Part shown: positions 1 to 9,796 of the stretch, piece by piece
Layout: every line of letters starts with the position of its first letter
How positions within the stretch are numbered: position 1 is the stretch's first letter
Notes under the pieces: generated by a model
The model's input: the letters and a program-made list of their open reading frames with translations, nothing else
Databases searched by the model: none
What the model was told of the DNA's origin: nothing
Assembly: GCA_017311185.1 (NCBI GenBank)
Contig: JAESUZ010000756.1
Span: 2,832,501 to 2,896,500 of the forward strand
Reading direction: 5' to 3'
Source: Proteles cristata cristata
Lineage: Eukaryota > Chordata > Mammalia > Carnivora > Hyaenidae
Length of the DNA stretch: 64,000 nt
Translations under genes and position numbers: made by a program

Positions 1-355
1 GAAAAATATTTGTTCACTTCGCATCTCCCTGTCACTGTCTGGTACTTCTAGCAATATTTCAAACCTTTTCATTATTATTCTATTTATTACAGTGATCTGT
101 GATCAGTGATTACAGCTCCTGAGAGCTCAGATGATGGTTAGCACTTTATAGCAATAAAGTATTTTTTAATTAAAGTGTGTACCTTTTTAGAGGTACTGCT
201 ATTGCGCGCTTAAGAGACCGTGGGACGGTGTAAACATAACTTTTATGTGCTCTGGGAAACCAAAAAATTCATTTGACTTTCTTTATGGCGTTATTTGCTT
301 AACTGCAGTGGTCTGGAACTGAACCCCTGTTCCCTCTTAGGTATGCCTAAGTGTG
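1..355 (+). mobile_element. Tigger1-type DNA transposon, 3' end
   Basis: The stretch reads like the non-coding 3' part of Tigger1 (TcMar-Tigger). It has a CAATATTTCAAACCTTTTCA block near 53, the AGCAATAAAGTATTTTTTAA block near 150, GGAAACCAAAAAATTCA near 257, and the terminal GTGGTCTGGAACTGAACCCC ending in a GGTATGCCT inverted-repeat end near 341-349. The rest of the element lies left of the window. No transposase frame is present. The family is ancient and inactive in mammals. The assignment rests on remembered consensus blocks in the correct order. Confidence 0.8.
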
Positions 356-1844
356 GCCTAAGTGTGCCTAGGTGTGGCTAGGTGTGACCCCTAGTACATC
401 TTTATTATCATTTTCTGACAGTCTTCGCCTTGCTTTTTGTCTTCCATCGGTGGTAATATTTTTGCATACCTTGCCCACGTTTCTTCAGCTCTCCTATCCT
501 TGATCACCCCATTTCTGAAGTCTCGCCACACCATCTTTGTTTCCATGCCAGCCTCTTCGGCATCCTTCAGACTCTGTAAAGGGGTCTTTTGATCTCTGGA
601 AACTTTCCCTTCACTTCTAGGCGGAGCTGCCCCTCTGTGCTTTCCCAATGCCCCTTAAACATCCTCCTCTTTGGACACACCACACTGGATCATGAGGTCC
701 TCAAAAACAGGGGCAATTTCTCATCATCTCTAAGCACAGCTGTAAACACCCAACACATACCCTATGAAGGCTGTGTATCAACACATGTATTAACTGTGCA
801 GAAATAAGTGGGTCAGCAGATGAGATGGAATGAAATTCATCTCAAAATGCTTGTGTCTGGGTTATCCACGGTCAGTCAAAGGACAGAGAGCTTTTCACAT
901 TATGGTTCCCACCCAACTGTTACAGACAATTGGGATTTCATAATAATGCTTTATATTTCATATGCTTTATACGTCCTTACACTTTATACACCACAGTATA
1001 TTTGCTCTCATTGATATTGTAAGTAAAATCTAGACTTCAAGGCTAACTTCTAAGTGCTAATCACATCTGTGGCACCAGGCCATGTCATTTTAGTGAACAC
1101 CTACCCAAGGCACGACGGTTTTCACTAACATACCAAGCCCCTCCATGTGAAAATGTCTAATAATGATCAAGAAATCTCTTGGCAGGTTGAAAGGCCATCT
1201 TTTGTCTTGAAGACCATGATGGTATCAGGGCATCTGGTACTTGTTGATTCTCCTCTGCAGCATGTGAAGGACCTCAGTATCTCTGTATCACAACTGCTCT
1301 TATCCAATGACACTTTCTGTCCCATTGCTGACACTTGGAATGACTTCATCCTGATGTTTAAGTAGAGCAAAGATCTTAGCCTTCTCAGGTTTTTTGTCCC
1401 TATTCTGGACAAGATTCTAAACACTTCTACCCTTCTTGATTTCATCTTCTGAGAGAAACACATATTTATCACATGCTCGGTGTCAGACCCTGTGCTGAGT
1501 ACTGTATGCTAGATCATCTACAATAGCACATAATTACTCGTAATTCTGTACTATATATTACATTCCAAAGTGCATATTAAGTACTATCTGTTCTCTCTAT
1601 CTTATTTTTTGTAATGCAAATTAGCACACTCACATAAGAAAATGTCATCAGTGAGATGCAGAAATCTTACTGGTTAATAAGTAATGTTTTCCCAGCCCAT
1701 TACACTTTATGCAACCAAATAACCTGAACACGAGGTACACTAACTCAGCAGAATACAGCAAGCTACAAAAAACCCATAATTTTGTATTTAATAACCATTT
1801 ATCCCATGTTTCTGCTTTTATTTTTTATTTTAGTTTGTTTGCTT
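356..1844. other. Unique DNA, no gene recognised
   Basis: No repeat is recognised here. Just right of the Tigger1 end is a short run of related GTGTGGCTAGGTGTG-like words (350-390). A minus-strand frame (391-648) has a protein-like charged composition but starts at TTG, has an in-frame stop directly upstream and matches no family I know. Opposed frames at 1147-1365 and 1167-1472 overlap each other and look like chance. Confidence 0.5.
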
Positions 1845-1958
1845 AAGATTTTATTTTTAATTAATTTCTACACCCAACCTCAGGCTTGAATTTACATCCT
1901 GAGATGAAAAATCTAATGTTCCACCAATTTAGCCAGCCAGGCACCTGCCATGTTCTTG
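1845..1958 (-). repeat. Old short carnivore SINE, diverged
   Basis: The sequence runs AGATTTTATTTTTAATTAAT, then CACCCAACCTCAGGCTTGAA, then ends TTTAGCCAGCCAGGCACCTG. This is the reverse complement of an older CAN-SINE type that lacks the feline CT-rich middle. It is heavily mutated and has no clear target duplication. Confidence 0.6.
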
Positions 1959-2004
1959 CTTTTAACTTATCCTCTCCACATGCCTTTTAGAAATACTTGC
2001 TGGT

Positions 2005-2194
2005 GGGGTTCCCTGTGTTGTTCAGTTCGTTAAGCAGCTGACTCTTGATTTTGGCTTAGACCATGATCCCAGGGTCATGAAATTGAGTCCTGCATGGGGC
2101 TCTGAGCCTGCTTAAGACTCTCTCTCTCTCTCTCTCTCTAGCTCTCTCCCCTGCTCAGGTGTTCTCTCTCTCTCTCTCTCTCAAATAAAAAAAA
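2005..2194 (+). repeat. CAN-SINE, older feline type
   Basis: A diverged tRNA-like head (GTTCAGTTCGTTAAGC) is followed by CATGATCCCAGGGTCATGA, two (CT)n runs and an A-rich end. Approximate target duplications are AGAAATACTTGCTGG at 1990-2004 and AGAAATGCTTACTGCTGG from 2204. Confidence 0.85.
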
Positions 2195-2341
2195 GGAAAA
2201 CAGAGAAATGCTTACTGCTGGTTATCTCAATTTTTATATGTTTTGACCTTGTCTCCATGTTCAGTGTTTCCACCCTTCCTTATACTGCCTTGGGTCAAAG
2301 TACCATCATCATTTTCTTTTAAAAGTTTCATTTCTTAAAAT

Positions 2342-2523
2342 TTAAAAAAAAATGCTTATTTTATTTTTAAGAGAGAGGGAATGAGTAGTGGAGGGACAGA
2401 GGATCTGAAGTGGGGCTCTGTGCTGACAGCAGACAGCCAGATGCAGGGCTTGACCCCCCAACCGTGAGATCATGACCTAAGCCAAAGTCGGATGCTGAAC
2501 TGACTGAGCCACCCAGATGCCCT
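2342..2523 (-). repeat. CAN-SINE, older type, reversed
   Basis: It has an antisense A-tail, GA-rich middle, GCTCTGTGCTGACAGCAGAC, GTGAGATCATGACCTAAGCC, and a final ACTGAGCCACCCAGATGCCC. It directly abuts another reversed SINE on its right. CpG decay suggests an old copy. Confidence 0.9.
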
Positions 2524-2525
2524 AT

Positions 2526-2735
2526 ATTTTTTAATGTTTATTTCTTTAAGAGACAGAGAAAAAGAGATTGAGAACATGAATGGGGAAGGGAGAGAGGGAG
2601 AAAGAAAGAGAGAGACAGGATCCCAGGCAGGCTTCGCGCTGACAGCAAAGAGCCCCACTTAGGGTTTAAACTCATGAACCGTGAGATCATGACTTGAGCC
2701 AAAGTTGGTCGCTTAACAGACAGCCACTCAGGCTT
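2526..2735 (-). repeat. CAN-SINE, older type, reversed
   Basis: It runs from TTTTTTAATGTTTATTTCTT through a GA-rich middle to CCGTGAGATCATGACTTGAG and a degraded head (CAGCCACTCAGGCT). It sits tail-to-head against the SINE on its left, in the same orientation. I could not define separate target duplications for the two. Confidence 0.9.
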
Positions 2736-2940
2736 TTTAAAAAAGCTTTACATTTATTTTTTATTTATTAGGAGTTTCACCATTTTAAAATTGCTAGTGT
2801 ATTTTTTTCAACTTTTTGTTAGTATTTTGGTTACCAAATTGTAAAGATTTTGAATAGTCTGCTCTTTTATCTTGTTGTTTTAGTTTTTTGTTTTTTTTTT
2901 TTAGAATATCAGAAATGCATATAAATCATTAATAGCAGAG

Positions 2941-3151
2941 GGGCACCTGGGTGGTTCAGCTGATTCAGCGCCTGACTCTTGTTTTCAGCTCAGGTCATGA
3001 TCTCACAGTTGGTGAGTTCCAGCCCTGCATCAGGCTCTCTGCAGGTGGCAAAGAGCCTGCTTGGTATTCTTGTCTCCCTCTGTCTCTGCCCCTCCCTCTG
3101 CTCTCTCTTTCTCCCTCTTTCAAAATAAATAAATTAACATTAAAAAAATAA
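2941..3151 (+). repeat. CAN-SINE, older feline type
   Basis: GGGCACCTGGGTGGTTCAGC forms the head, followed by CAGGTCATGATCTCACAGTT, a CT-rich middle and an AAATAAATAAATTAACATTA tail. The short frames that overlap it on both strands are frames of this element. Confidence 0.95.
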
Positions 3152-4331
3152 AACAGTATAGCAGAAACACCTGTACCCACTAACTACCAAGCACAAAAAC
3201 TGGTACTCTTTTCAAAACTGTATGAATAAACAGCGTTACAGTGCTAGGATCAGGTGGCTTGACTCTGACCACTTAGTCGCGGAATGGAAGAACTGGAAGA
3301 GGACTTCGGTTCTGCTTCCTTCTAAGCTACTTGCCCTTTCCATCACACTCTTCTCTCCTATCCTTTCATCTCCTCCTGATCCCCAAGCTAGCAAGGGTTC
3401 AGAGGGAAGAACGCGCATGTCCTGTATGTGTTTGTGTGCACGTGCGCAGGCATGCGCACTGCAATGTGCGTGACTGCGTGTGCACCTGTACGCACACGTG
3501 CCCGTTTATTCCAATGCCCCCAAACCCTCCCTCCAGGCAATCAGGAAGTGTCAGCCCTCGGGTGAATGCACAGGTCTCACTGCAAACCATGCCTTCTGGG
3601 AGAGGGAACACCTGGCTGGAATCACTGTGTTTTCCTTGGCTCACAGAACGATGTAAGCAGTAGTAGCAATTACCACGCCCCGTGTAGATGGCTGTAGCCT
3701 AGCCAGCCAGTTGGAATGGACTAATGGAGGACACAGTCCAGGCGGGAGAAAAATATCTCCATCATAAACTGAAACGTTTTGCTGTTTGAACTGTTGCCAG
3801 TTTTTATAACAATTTCCATCTTAAGCTGGCTCAATACATATTTAATGAATCCTTCTATAAAACCTTTAACAACCCTCAATTCATTTCAAGTGGCAAATGA
3901 CTCAGCAGTTTGAAATGATGAGCTGGATACTGCCTCTAGATTCATTACCTAAGAAGAAAAAGTGATTTAAAAAATGTTCTTTTTTCCTTGCGCTCACATT
4001 CCTAGGAAGTGGAAACACATGTCTGTGAATCCTCTTTCACTCAATGATGTGATTTTGCAAGAGGCATCCTGTAAATTTTTCACGATGAAGACTTGTGATG
4101 CATATTAGTGTTACACATCATGTAATATTTGTGTCGTTATATAGCATCAAGTTCTAATAACCTCTTTTTATGATTTTGCCCACTTATTCATTCGATAAAT
4201 ATTAGTGGGTAGTTACTCTGGGAGAAGTGTGTTAAACTTCTATGGAAAATACACCACCAGGAAAGGACACTGGCCTCATGATGCTTCATTGCACAGGCCA
4301 TACTAGAAGGTGTGAAACAGATGTATGTAAT
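3152..4331. other. Unique DNA with a CpG-rich alternating tract
   Basis: No gene is recognised. The 3410-3510 part is an alternating purine-pyrimidine, CpG-containing tract with a perfect inverted repeat at 3442-3459 (see findings). A short ancient-repeat-like piece lies near 4185-4250 (ATTCATTCGATAAATATTAG). The remainder looks ordinary. Confidence 0.5.
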
Positions 4332-4565
4332 CAGAGAAATGACTCTTTTTTTTTCTAACATTTATTTATTTTTGAGAGACAGAGCATGAGCAGGGGAGGG
4401 GCAGAAAGAGGGAGACACAGAATCTGAAGTAGGCTCCAGGCTCTGAGCTGTCAGCACAGAGCCCGATGTGGGGCTCAAACTCATGAACCATGAGATCATG
4501 CCCTGAGCGGAAGTTGGATGCTTAACGGACTGAGCCACTCAGGTGCCCCCAGAGAAATGACTCTT
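4332..4565 (-). repeat. CAN-SINE with 16-bp target duplication
   Basis: The reversed element (4348-4549) runs from a T-rich start through CAGGCTCTGAGCTGTCAGCA to ACTGAGCCACTCAGGTGCCC. It is flanked by perfect duplications CAGAGAAATGACTCTT at 4332-4347 and 4550-4565. Although the CpGs have decayed, the duplication is intact. Confidence 0.97.
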
Positions 4566-4566
4566 G

Positions 4567-5013
4567 ACTCATTCCTGGTGCCATATGCATCATGATGTCC
4601 CAGCTAAACCTCTACACACTTGGACAGCTTGAGATGCTACGGTATCCACTGACTTTTAACCTTGAGGCCTATTTCCTATTTCAAATGACTTACACCAGCA
4701 ATCTTAAATGGGGAGTTGGGAAGTGTGTCCTGCCCACACCACAAATACATATACATAAAAACACGTAGGCATATCTCCAAAGCCTAAAGGCACATAAACA
4801 TACACATTCTAAAGCCTATTACTACTCGGTCAGCCTCATCTTAGGCTACTTTTCTGCTTCTTCATTTGGCCCCTATTGGTTCAACATGTTTCTTCCTTAA
4901 GGCCCTTTGCTTGCGTTCTCTCCACTTGGCATGGTCTCCTTTAAAATGGCTTCATGAATCACAACTTGATCAACTTTTTGGTTCAAAAGTTACCTTATCA
5001 GTAACCACTCTGT
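4567..5013. other. Unique DNA, nothing recognised
   Basis: This is ordinary AT-rich sequence without recognisable repeats, splice-site arrangement or conserved motifs. A frame starting at 4866 runs across the boundary into the L1 and is therefore not a gene. Confidence 0.5.
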
Positions 5014-5357
5014 TTAAAATAGCCCTCCCTGGAACTGGACAGCAACATGCAGAAGAAACTAGATCATTTTCTCACACCATGCACAAAAATAAATTCAAAA
5101 TGGATAAAGGACCTGAACGTGAGATAGGAAACTATCAACACCCTAGAGGAGAAAGCAGGAAACAACCTCCTTGACCTCCACCGCAGCAACTTCTTACTTG
5201 ACACATCCCAAAAGCAAGGGAATCAAGAGCAAAAATAAACTGTTGGGACCTCATCAAGATTAAAAGCTTCTGCACAGCAAAGGAAACAACCCAGAAAATT
5301 AATAGGCAACCAACGGAATGGGAAAAGATAGTTGCAAATGACATATCAGATAAAGGG

Positions 5358-5984
5358 TTGATATCCAGAATCTACAAGGAACTCACCAAACTACACGCCC
5401 GAAAAACAAACAACCCAGTGAAGAAATGGGCAGAAGAGATGAACAGACACTTCTCCAAAGAGGACATCCAGATGGCCAACAGACACATGAAACGATGCTC
5501 AGCATCGCTCCTCATCAGGGAAATACAAATCAAAACCACACTGAGATACCACCTCACGCCAGTCAGAGTGGCTAAAATGAGCGAATCAGAGAACTCTAGA
5601 TGCTGGCGAGGATGTGGAGAAACGGGCACCCTCCTACACTGTTGGTGGGAATGTAAACTGGTACAGCCCCTCTGGAAAACAGTGTGGAGGTTCCTAAGGA
5701 AACTAACAATAGAACTCCCCTATGACCCAGCAATAGCACTGCTAGGAATTTACCCAAGGGATACAGAAATGCTGATGCATAGGAGCACATGTACCCCAAT
5801 GTTCATAGCAGCACTCTCCACAATAGCTAAAACATGGAAAGAGCCTAAGTGTCCATCAACAGATGAATGGATCAAGAAGATGTGGTTTATCTATACCATG
5901 GAATACTACATGGCAATGAGAAACAATGAAATCTGGCCATGTGTAGCAACATGGATGGACCTTGAGGGGTGTTATGCTGAGTGA
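5358..5984 (+). pseudogene. L1 ORF2 C-terminal fragment, frameshifted
   Basis: This 208-codon frame is the C-terminal end of the L1 ORF2 protein (endonuclease / reverse transcriptase). The cysteine-rich zinc-knuckle-like segment [18 protein letters not shown] is visible at about residues 82-99, followed by the usual [13 protein letters not shown] stretch. The endonuclease and reverse transcriptase domains are absent because the element is 5'-truncated. The stretch 5040-5350 carries stops and frame changes. Near the end the run of four Gs at 5965-5968 shifts the frame, giving an early stop at 5982. It is not functional. The first ATG is only the first methionine of the open stretch, not a true start. 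Confidence 0.9.
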
Positions 5985-6289
5985 AATAAGTCAGGCAGAG
6001 AAGGACAAATATCATATGTTTGCACGTATAGGAGGATTAGGAGGAACTTAACAGAGGACCAAGGGGAGAAGAAGGGCGGAAATGGTGGGGGAAAGGGAGA
6101 GAGGCAAACCATGAGAGACTCTTGAATGCTGACAAAAACTGAGGACTGATGGATGTGGTGGGGAGGAGGGATGAGCATGGAGGAGGACACTTGTGGGGAT
6201 GAGCACTGGGTGTTATGTGGAAACTAATTTGACAATAAACTATTTGTAAAAAAAAAAGAACAATGGATTATTATATATTCATATATATT

Positions 6290-6560
6290 CATGAACCATC
6301 ATATATTCATGAATACTTATAGAATATATATAAAATACCAAGAATATATATTAATGTAAATTACAGACTATGGGTAATAATATATTAATGCAGGTTCATT
6401 GATTGTAACAACCGTATACTATATGATGGGATGTTAATAGTGCGTGAAATTGTGCATGTGTGGGAACAGTTGTATATGGGGATACATGGGACTGTTTACT
6501 TAATTTTGCTTTGTACCTAAAATTGCTATATAAATAATGTTTATTAATTTTACAAATAAC
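6290..6560 (+). repeat. Ancient L1M 3'-end piece within the transduced flank
   Basis: Words such as TAATGTAAATTACAGACTAT, AATGCAGGTTCATTGATTGT, GTGCATGTGTGGGAACAG and ACCTAAAATTGCTATA occur in the order of an old L1M-family 3' UTR. If the transduction reading is right, this fossil came along with the donor's flank, and its other half may still sit at the donor locus. Confidence 0.55.
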
Positions 6561-6716
6561 TGTAAGCTTAGAAGTTAAAAATATTCGATACTTCAATATA
6601 ATCTCAATAGTAAAGCACACTTATATTTTACTCAATAGTAAAACTTAAATAAAGTATTTTACAATGCAAAAATAAATAAATAAAATAAAATAAAATAAAA
6701 TAAAATAGCCCTTCCT

Positions 6717-6934
6717 GGGGCGCCTGGGTGGCTCAGCCGGTTGAGTGTCCGACCGTTGATTTCGGCTCAGGTCATGATCTCACAGTTCATGAGACTGAGC
6801 TCCACACGGGGCTCTGCACTGACAATGCGGAATCTTCTGGGGATTTCTCTCTCTTCATGTCTGTCTGCCCCTCCCCCACTTACACTGTCTCCCTCTCTCT
6901 AAATAAATAAGCATTTAACAAATATAGCCCTCCC
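6717..6934 (+). repeat. CAN-SINE in the same target site as the L1
   Basis: The head GGGGCGCCTGGGTGGCTCAG starts at 6717 and the tail ends near 6919. Downstream AAATATAGCCCTCCC (6920-6934) is a third copy of the target sequence also found at 5015 and 6701. The SINE and the L1 therefore entered one site in succession, both on the + strand. The SINE is more diverged than the subfamily copies elsewhere. Confidence 0.93.
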
Positions 6935-6939
6935 AACAC

Positions 6940-7170
6940 TCCCTTTTCCCATTCCTTGTTCCATTTTCCTACCTAGAACTTATCACGTTACATTTTATCA
7001 TGTATTTTACTTGTTACTTGATACGTCTGGCCTTCCCTATGCAACTGATATCTAAAAGCCATAAAGCAGAATTTGCTGCTATATTTCTGGTGCATAGGAG
7101 CAGTTCCACCACAGAGGAAACTCTCTCAAACCATTTACTATACTGTTGGCTGAGTGAATGAATAAATGAA
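6940..7170 (+). repeat. L2 fragment, 3' part
   Basis: An L2-like order is visible: CTACCTAGAACTTATCACGT, ACTTGTTACTTGATACGTCT, then GGTGCATAGGAGCAG and a terminal GAGTGAATGAATAAATGAA. Divergence is high, as expected for this ancient family. Confidence 0.6.
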
Positions 7171-8814
7171 CGCATACGTGCACCTACATTCACAGGCATT
7201 TTGTTTCCTATACAAAATCACACTTTACCCCAAGATTCCACCACTGGTGCAGAGAAAAGGGGATTCTTAGTAATAATAATTTGTAATTATAATACAAAGG
7301 GTGCTCTGGAATTTACCCTCTGTTCCACTGTGGAAATCCTATTTCGCTTTGGAGTACAACCTCTCCAACCTGCTTGACATTAGGATAAATAAACGTTTTT
7401 CTACGAAATCCAGACATTTTCATAGTATACTTAATAAACATGGTTTCCAGTTTGCATATATTTGCATATTGATCCAAAAAGTCCCCAAATTCCAACTACT
7501 CTATGTAAAATAAATTAGATCAAATGGGGCAATTGATGGCAAATGTATATTCTAGTGAAGCCCTCCTGGAGTTCTAGTATCTTCCTTGGGAGCAGAGGAA
7601 TGGTCTCCAGCACTCTTCATCTGAGCTCATATCACCATTACTTGTTTTGGGAAGTGGCTCTGAGATGTCTTGGCCTCAGCCTCACAGGTCAACATAAAGC
7701 TTTAATAATCACAGTGGCTTCTTCCACTTCCAGAAGCCCTGTTCTCTATGTTGTATGTATTCCTAAGTTTTAGAGTTTGAGAAAACAGGTATTTTGAAAT
7801 TACTAAAGGCAGGTTACAAAAGAGAACGGGGGGGAAAAACGAATTCTAGTCTGATAAGCAATACCCTTTCTCTCTGCACTCCATTGTTGTTGTTTTTAAC
7901 CAGTGGCAAGAAGTATTCCATTTTCTTCAAAGATATCTTCTCTGGAATGGTCTTCTTAATAAGTTCCCTTCAAAAAGAAATTTTCTGAAATTCTTCTGTC
8001 AGCATTCCAGAATCACACATGTGCCAGTTAATGGCTCACACACCAAAAGGGACTCAGTATCCCTAAATTATGTGCTGTGTGTCATGGCCTCCTAACGTAA
8101 TGTCTGATAAGAAATGAGGTTTTCATGTCCTACTTATGGGCTCCTGTGTTCTGGGGAGGCAATGCTATTGTGGTTTGTTTTTTAAATCCTTCTATGTGCA
8201 CTGTGGCTGCCAGGATGTCCGGTGTCCCTGCTCATCTGCCAGACTACTACCTTCATTCAGTAAAAACCAAGTGTGTTTTCTAATGAGTGATCATCTCATT
8301 TAGTGGAATTAGAACTTCCGAATCACCCTAGTGATGTGGCCCTTTAAAAACTTCACTAGGTTTTCAAGGCATTTCAGCTTTGAGCCTCCCAGCAATGCCT
8401 GGACAGGAGCCAGAGATGAAGCCGGCACTTCTGAGCACAGTTGGTTTAACGAAGTAGTGAGTGTACAACATTCAAACTAGGACCAACTGCCGTGGGTGTT
8501 TATTTGAGACTTTTTCCAGAATCACACCCACAGATCTCGCCTGCCTAATCACAATGACAGAAGTCACAGGCTGTTGCCTTGTTTGGGACTGAAATCAGGT
8601 GAAGAGAAGGTAAAAGGGGCTTGGTTCCTATCTCGGATTCTGCTTCATTGCCACTGGGCTCAGCATATTCTAAAGTTGTTCAGCAAGATGAGTGAACAGA
8701 ATTTACCTGTTTTCCCCTTCTCTTCTCGAAAGATGCTAGTTACAGGTCCTGTAGATCACTGAAGGGGAGAGATGGCCTCTGTGGATAAACTAGTGTCTTC
8801 TCTTATAGAAGGTT
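7171..8814. other. Unique DNA, nothing recognised
   Basis: No repeat or gene is recognised over 1.6 kb. Short frames at 7301-7513, 7543-7773, 7794-7988 and 8574-8762 lack coding features. Composition is ordinary at about 40% GC, with very few CpGs. Confidence 0.5.
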
Positions 8815-9370
8815 TCCCTTCCTCTTCATGTCCTTGATCATGCCACCTCCTCTGCCTGCATACAGGGAAACATCCATCCCTCAGAGCCTAGCCCAAACCC
8901 TATTTTCTTTAAGCCTTCCTTGCATCCCTCCAAAAGCAATGTTGGTGTTTCTTTCCCTGTGATTCTACTATAATTTGTACTGACCTCCAAGATAGAAGCA
9001 GAATTATTCTATTTTCCTTCTTGTATCCATCTCCTTTCCTAAATGGTAAGCTTCTTTTTTAAATTATTATTATTTTAGAGAGAGAGGGCTCACAGTTGGG
9101 GAAAGGGGCAGAGGGAAAGAGAGAATCTCAAGCAGGCTGCATGCTAAGTGTAGAGCCCAGTGCAGGGCTCCACCCCACAACACTGGGATCCTGAACTGAG
9201 CGGAAATCAAGAGTCAAATGCTCAACGGACTGAGCCAACCAGGCACCCCCTAAATGGTAAGCTTCTCAAGAAGAGAACTATGCTTTCTAAGCTTTGATTT
9301 CCTAATGCTCACAGAAGGGACAGAGTACCCACACTCACAAAACCTTTATTGATGAAATGAATGAATGAAT
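8815..9370 (+). repeat. L2 3' region, split by a SINE
   Basis: The sequence follows the L2 3' end: CATGCCACCTCCTCTGCCTG, AAGCCTTCCTTGCATCCCTC, CTATAATTTGTACTGACC, and after the SINE CTCAAGAAGAGAACTATG and TTGATGAAATGAATGAATGA. The SINE at 9056-9249 interrupts it and duplicates the junction. Confidence 0.75.
9039..9266 (-). repeat. CAN-SINE inserted in L2, 17-bp duplication
   Basis: The reversed SINE body (9056-9249) ends in ACTGAGCCAACCAGGCACCC. Perfect duplications CTAAATGGTAAGCTTCT flank it at 9039-9055 and 9250-9266. The middle is diverged, so this is an older copy. Confidence 0.97.
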
Positions 9371-9742
9371 AGTTCTTTGGGTTTCCTGGAATTCAGGAAT
9401 AATTGTTTCATTAGAGTCTAACCTTTGTTTGTCCCTCCAGGGCCCAAGAAGTGATTGATGTGCACTCCAAATTAGAATGGTATATGTACTGATATTCAAG
9501 ACAGTGGCAGAAAGGCAGCACAGTCAGACAGGGGTAGAGACTCATTTGGAAGAACCACAGCTTCTGGTCTCCTCAAACCTAGAAGCCGTATTTCTTGGCT
9601 CCAGGAATGAGAAATACTAAAGTTGTAGAGCTACGTGGAGCTTCAGTCCCTAGCTAGTCTCACTTCTCCTTATGTCACCTGTAAATGAGTAAAGGAATCA
9701 ACAGATGGCTGAGGTCTATATTTGTAGACTACAATTATAGGG
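9371..9742. other. Unique DNA, nothing recognised
   Basis: Short ordinary stretch between an L2 end and a GA/AC microsatellite. No motif or frame of note. Confidence 0.5.
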
Positions 9743-9796
9743 CGAGAGAGAGAAAGAGAGAGAGGACACAGACACACACACACACACACACACACA
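9743..9796. repeat. (GA)n-(AC)12 compound microsatellite
   Basis: An interrupted GA run (9743-9765) is followed by uninterrupted AC dinucleotides (9772-9796). It is likely length-polymorphic. The overlapping minus-strand frame (9716-10156) is low-complexity at this end and is not considered coding. Confidence 0.95.

Larger units (their letters stand above)
5014..6718 (+). mobile_element. 5'-truncated L1 with probable 3' transduction
   Basis: The unit lies between TAAAATAGCCCTCCCTGG (5015-5032) and TAAAATAGCCCTTCCTGG (6701-6718), differing at one base. It comprises the ORF2 end and 3' UTR of a carnivore L1 (about 5033-6249) ending in a short A-run, then about 420 bp of unrelated AT-rich DNA with its own AATAAA at 6648-6653 and an A-rich (TAAAA)n tail from 6668. 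That layout fits read-through of the L1 poly(A) site and mobilisation of the donor's downstream flank. The alternative is that the duplications arose separately. Confidence 0.75.

Noticed and set aside
1147..1472. Overlapping frames on both strands
   Set aside because: They share the same bases in opposite directions, lack similarity and show no gene structure.
5358..5984. 208-codon frame as a cellular gene
   Set aside because: It is the C-terminal end of L1 ORF2, shown by the cysteine-rich segment and flanking L1 3' UTR.
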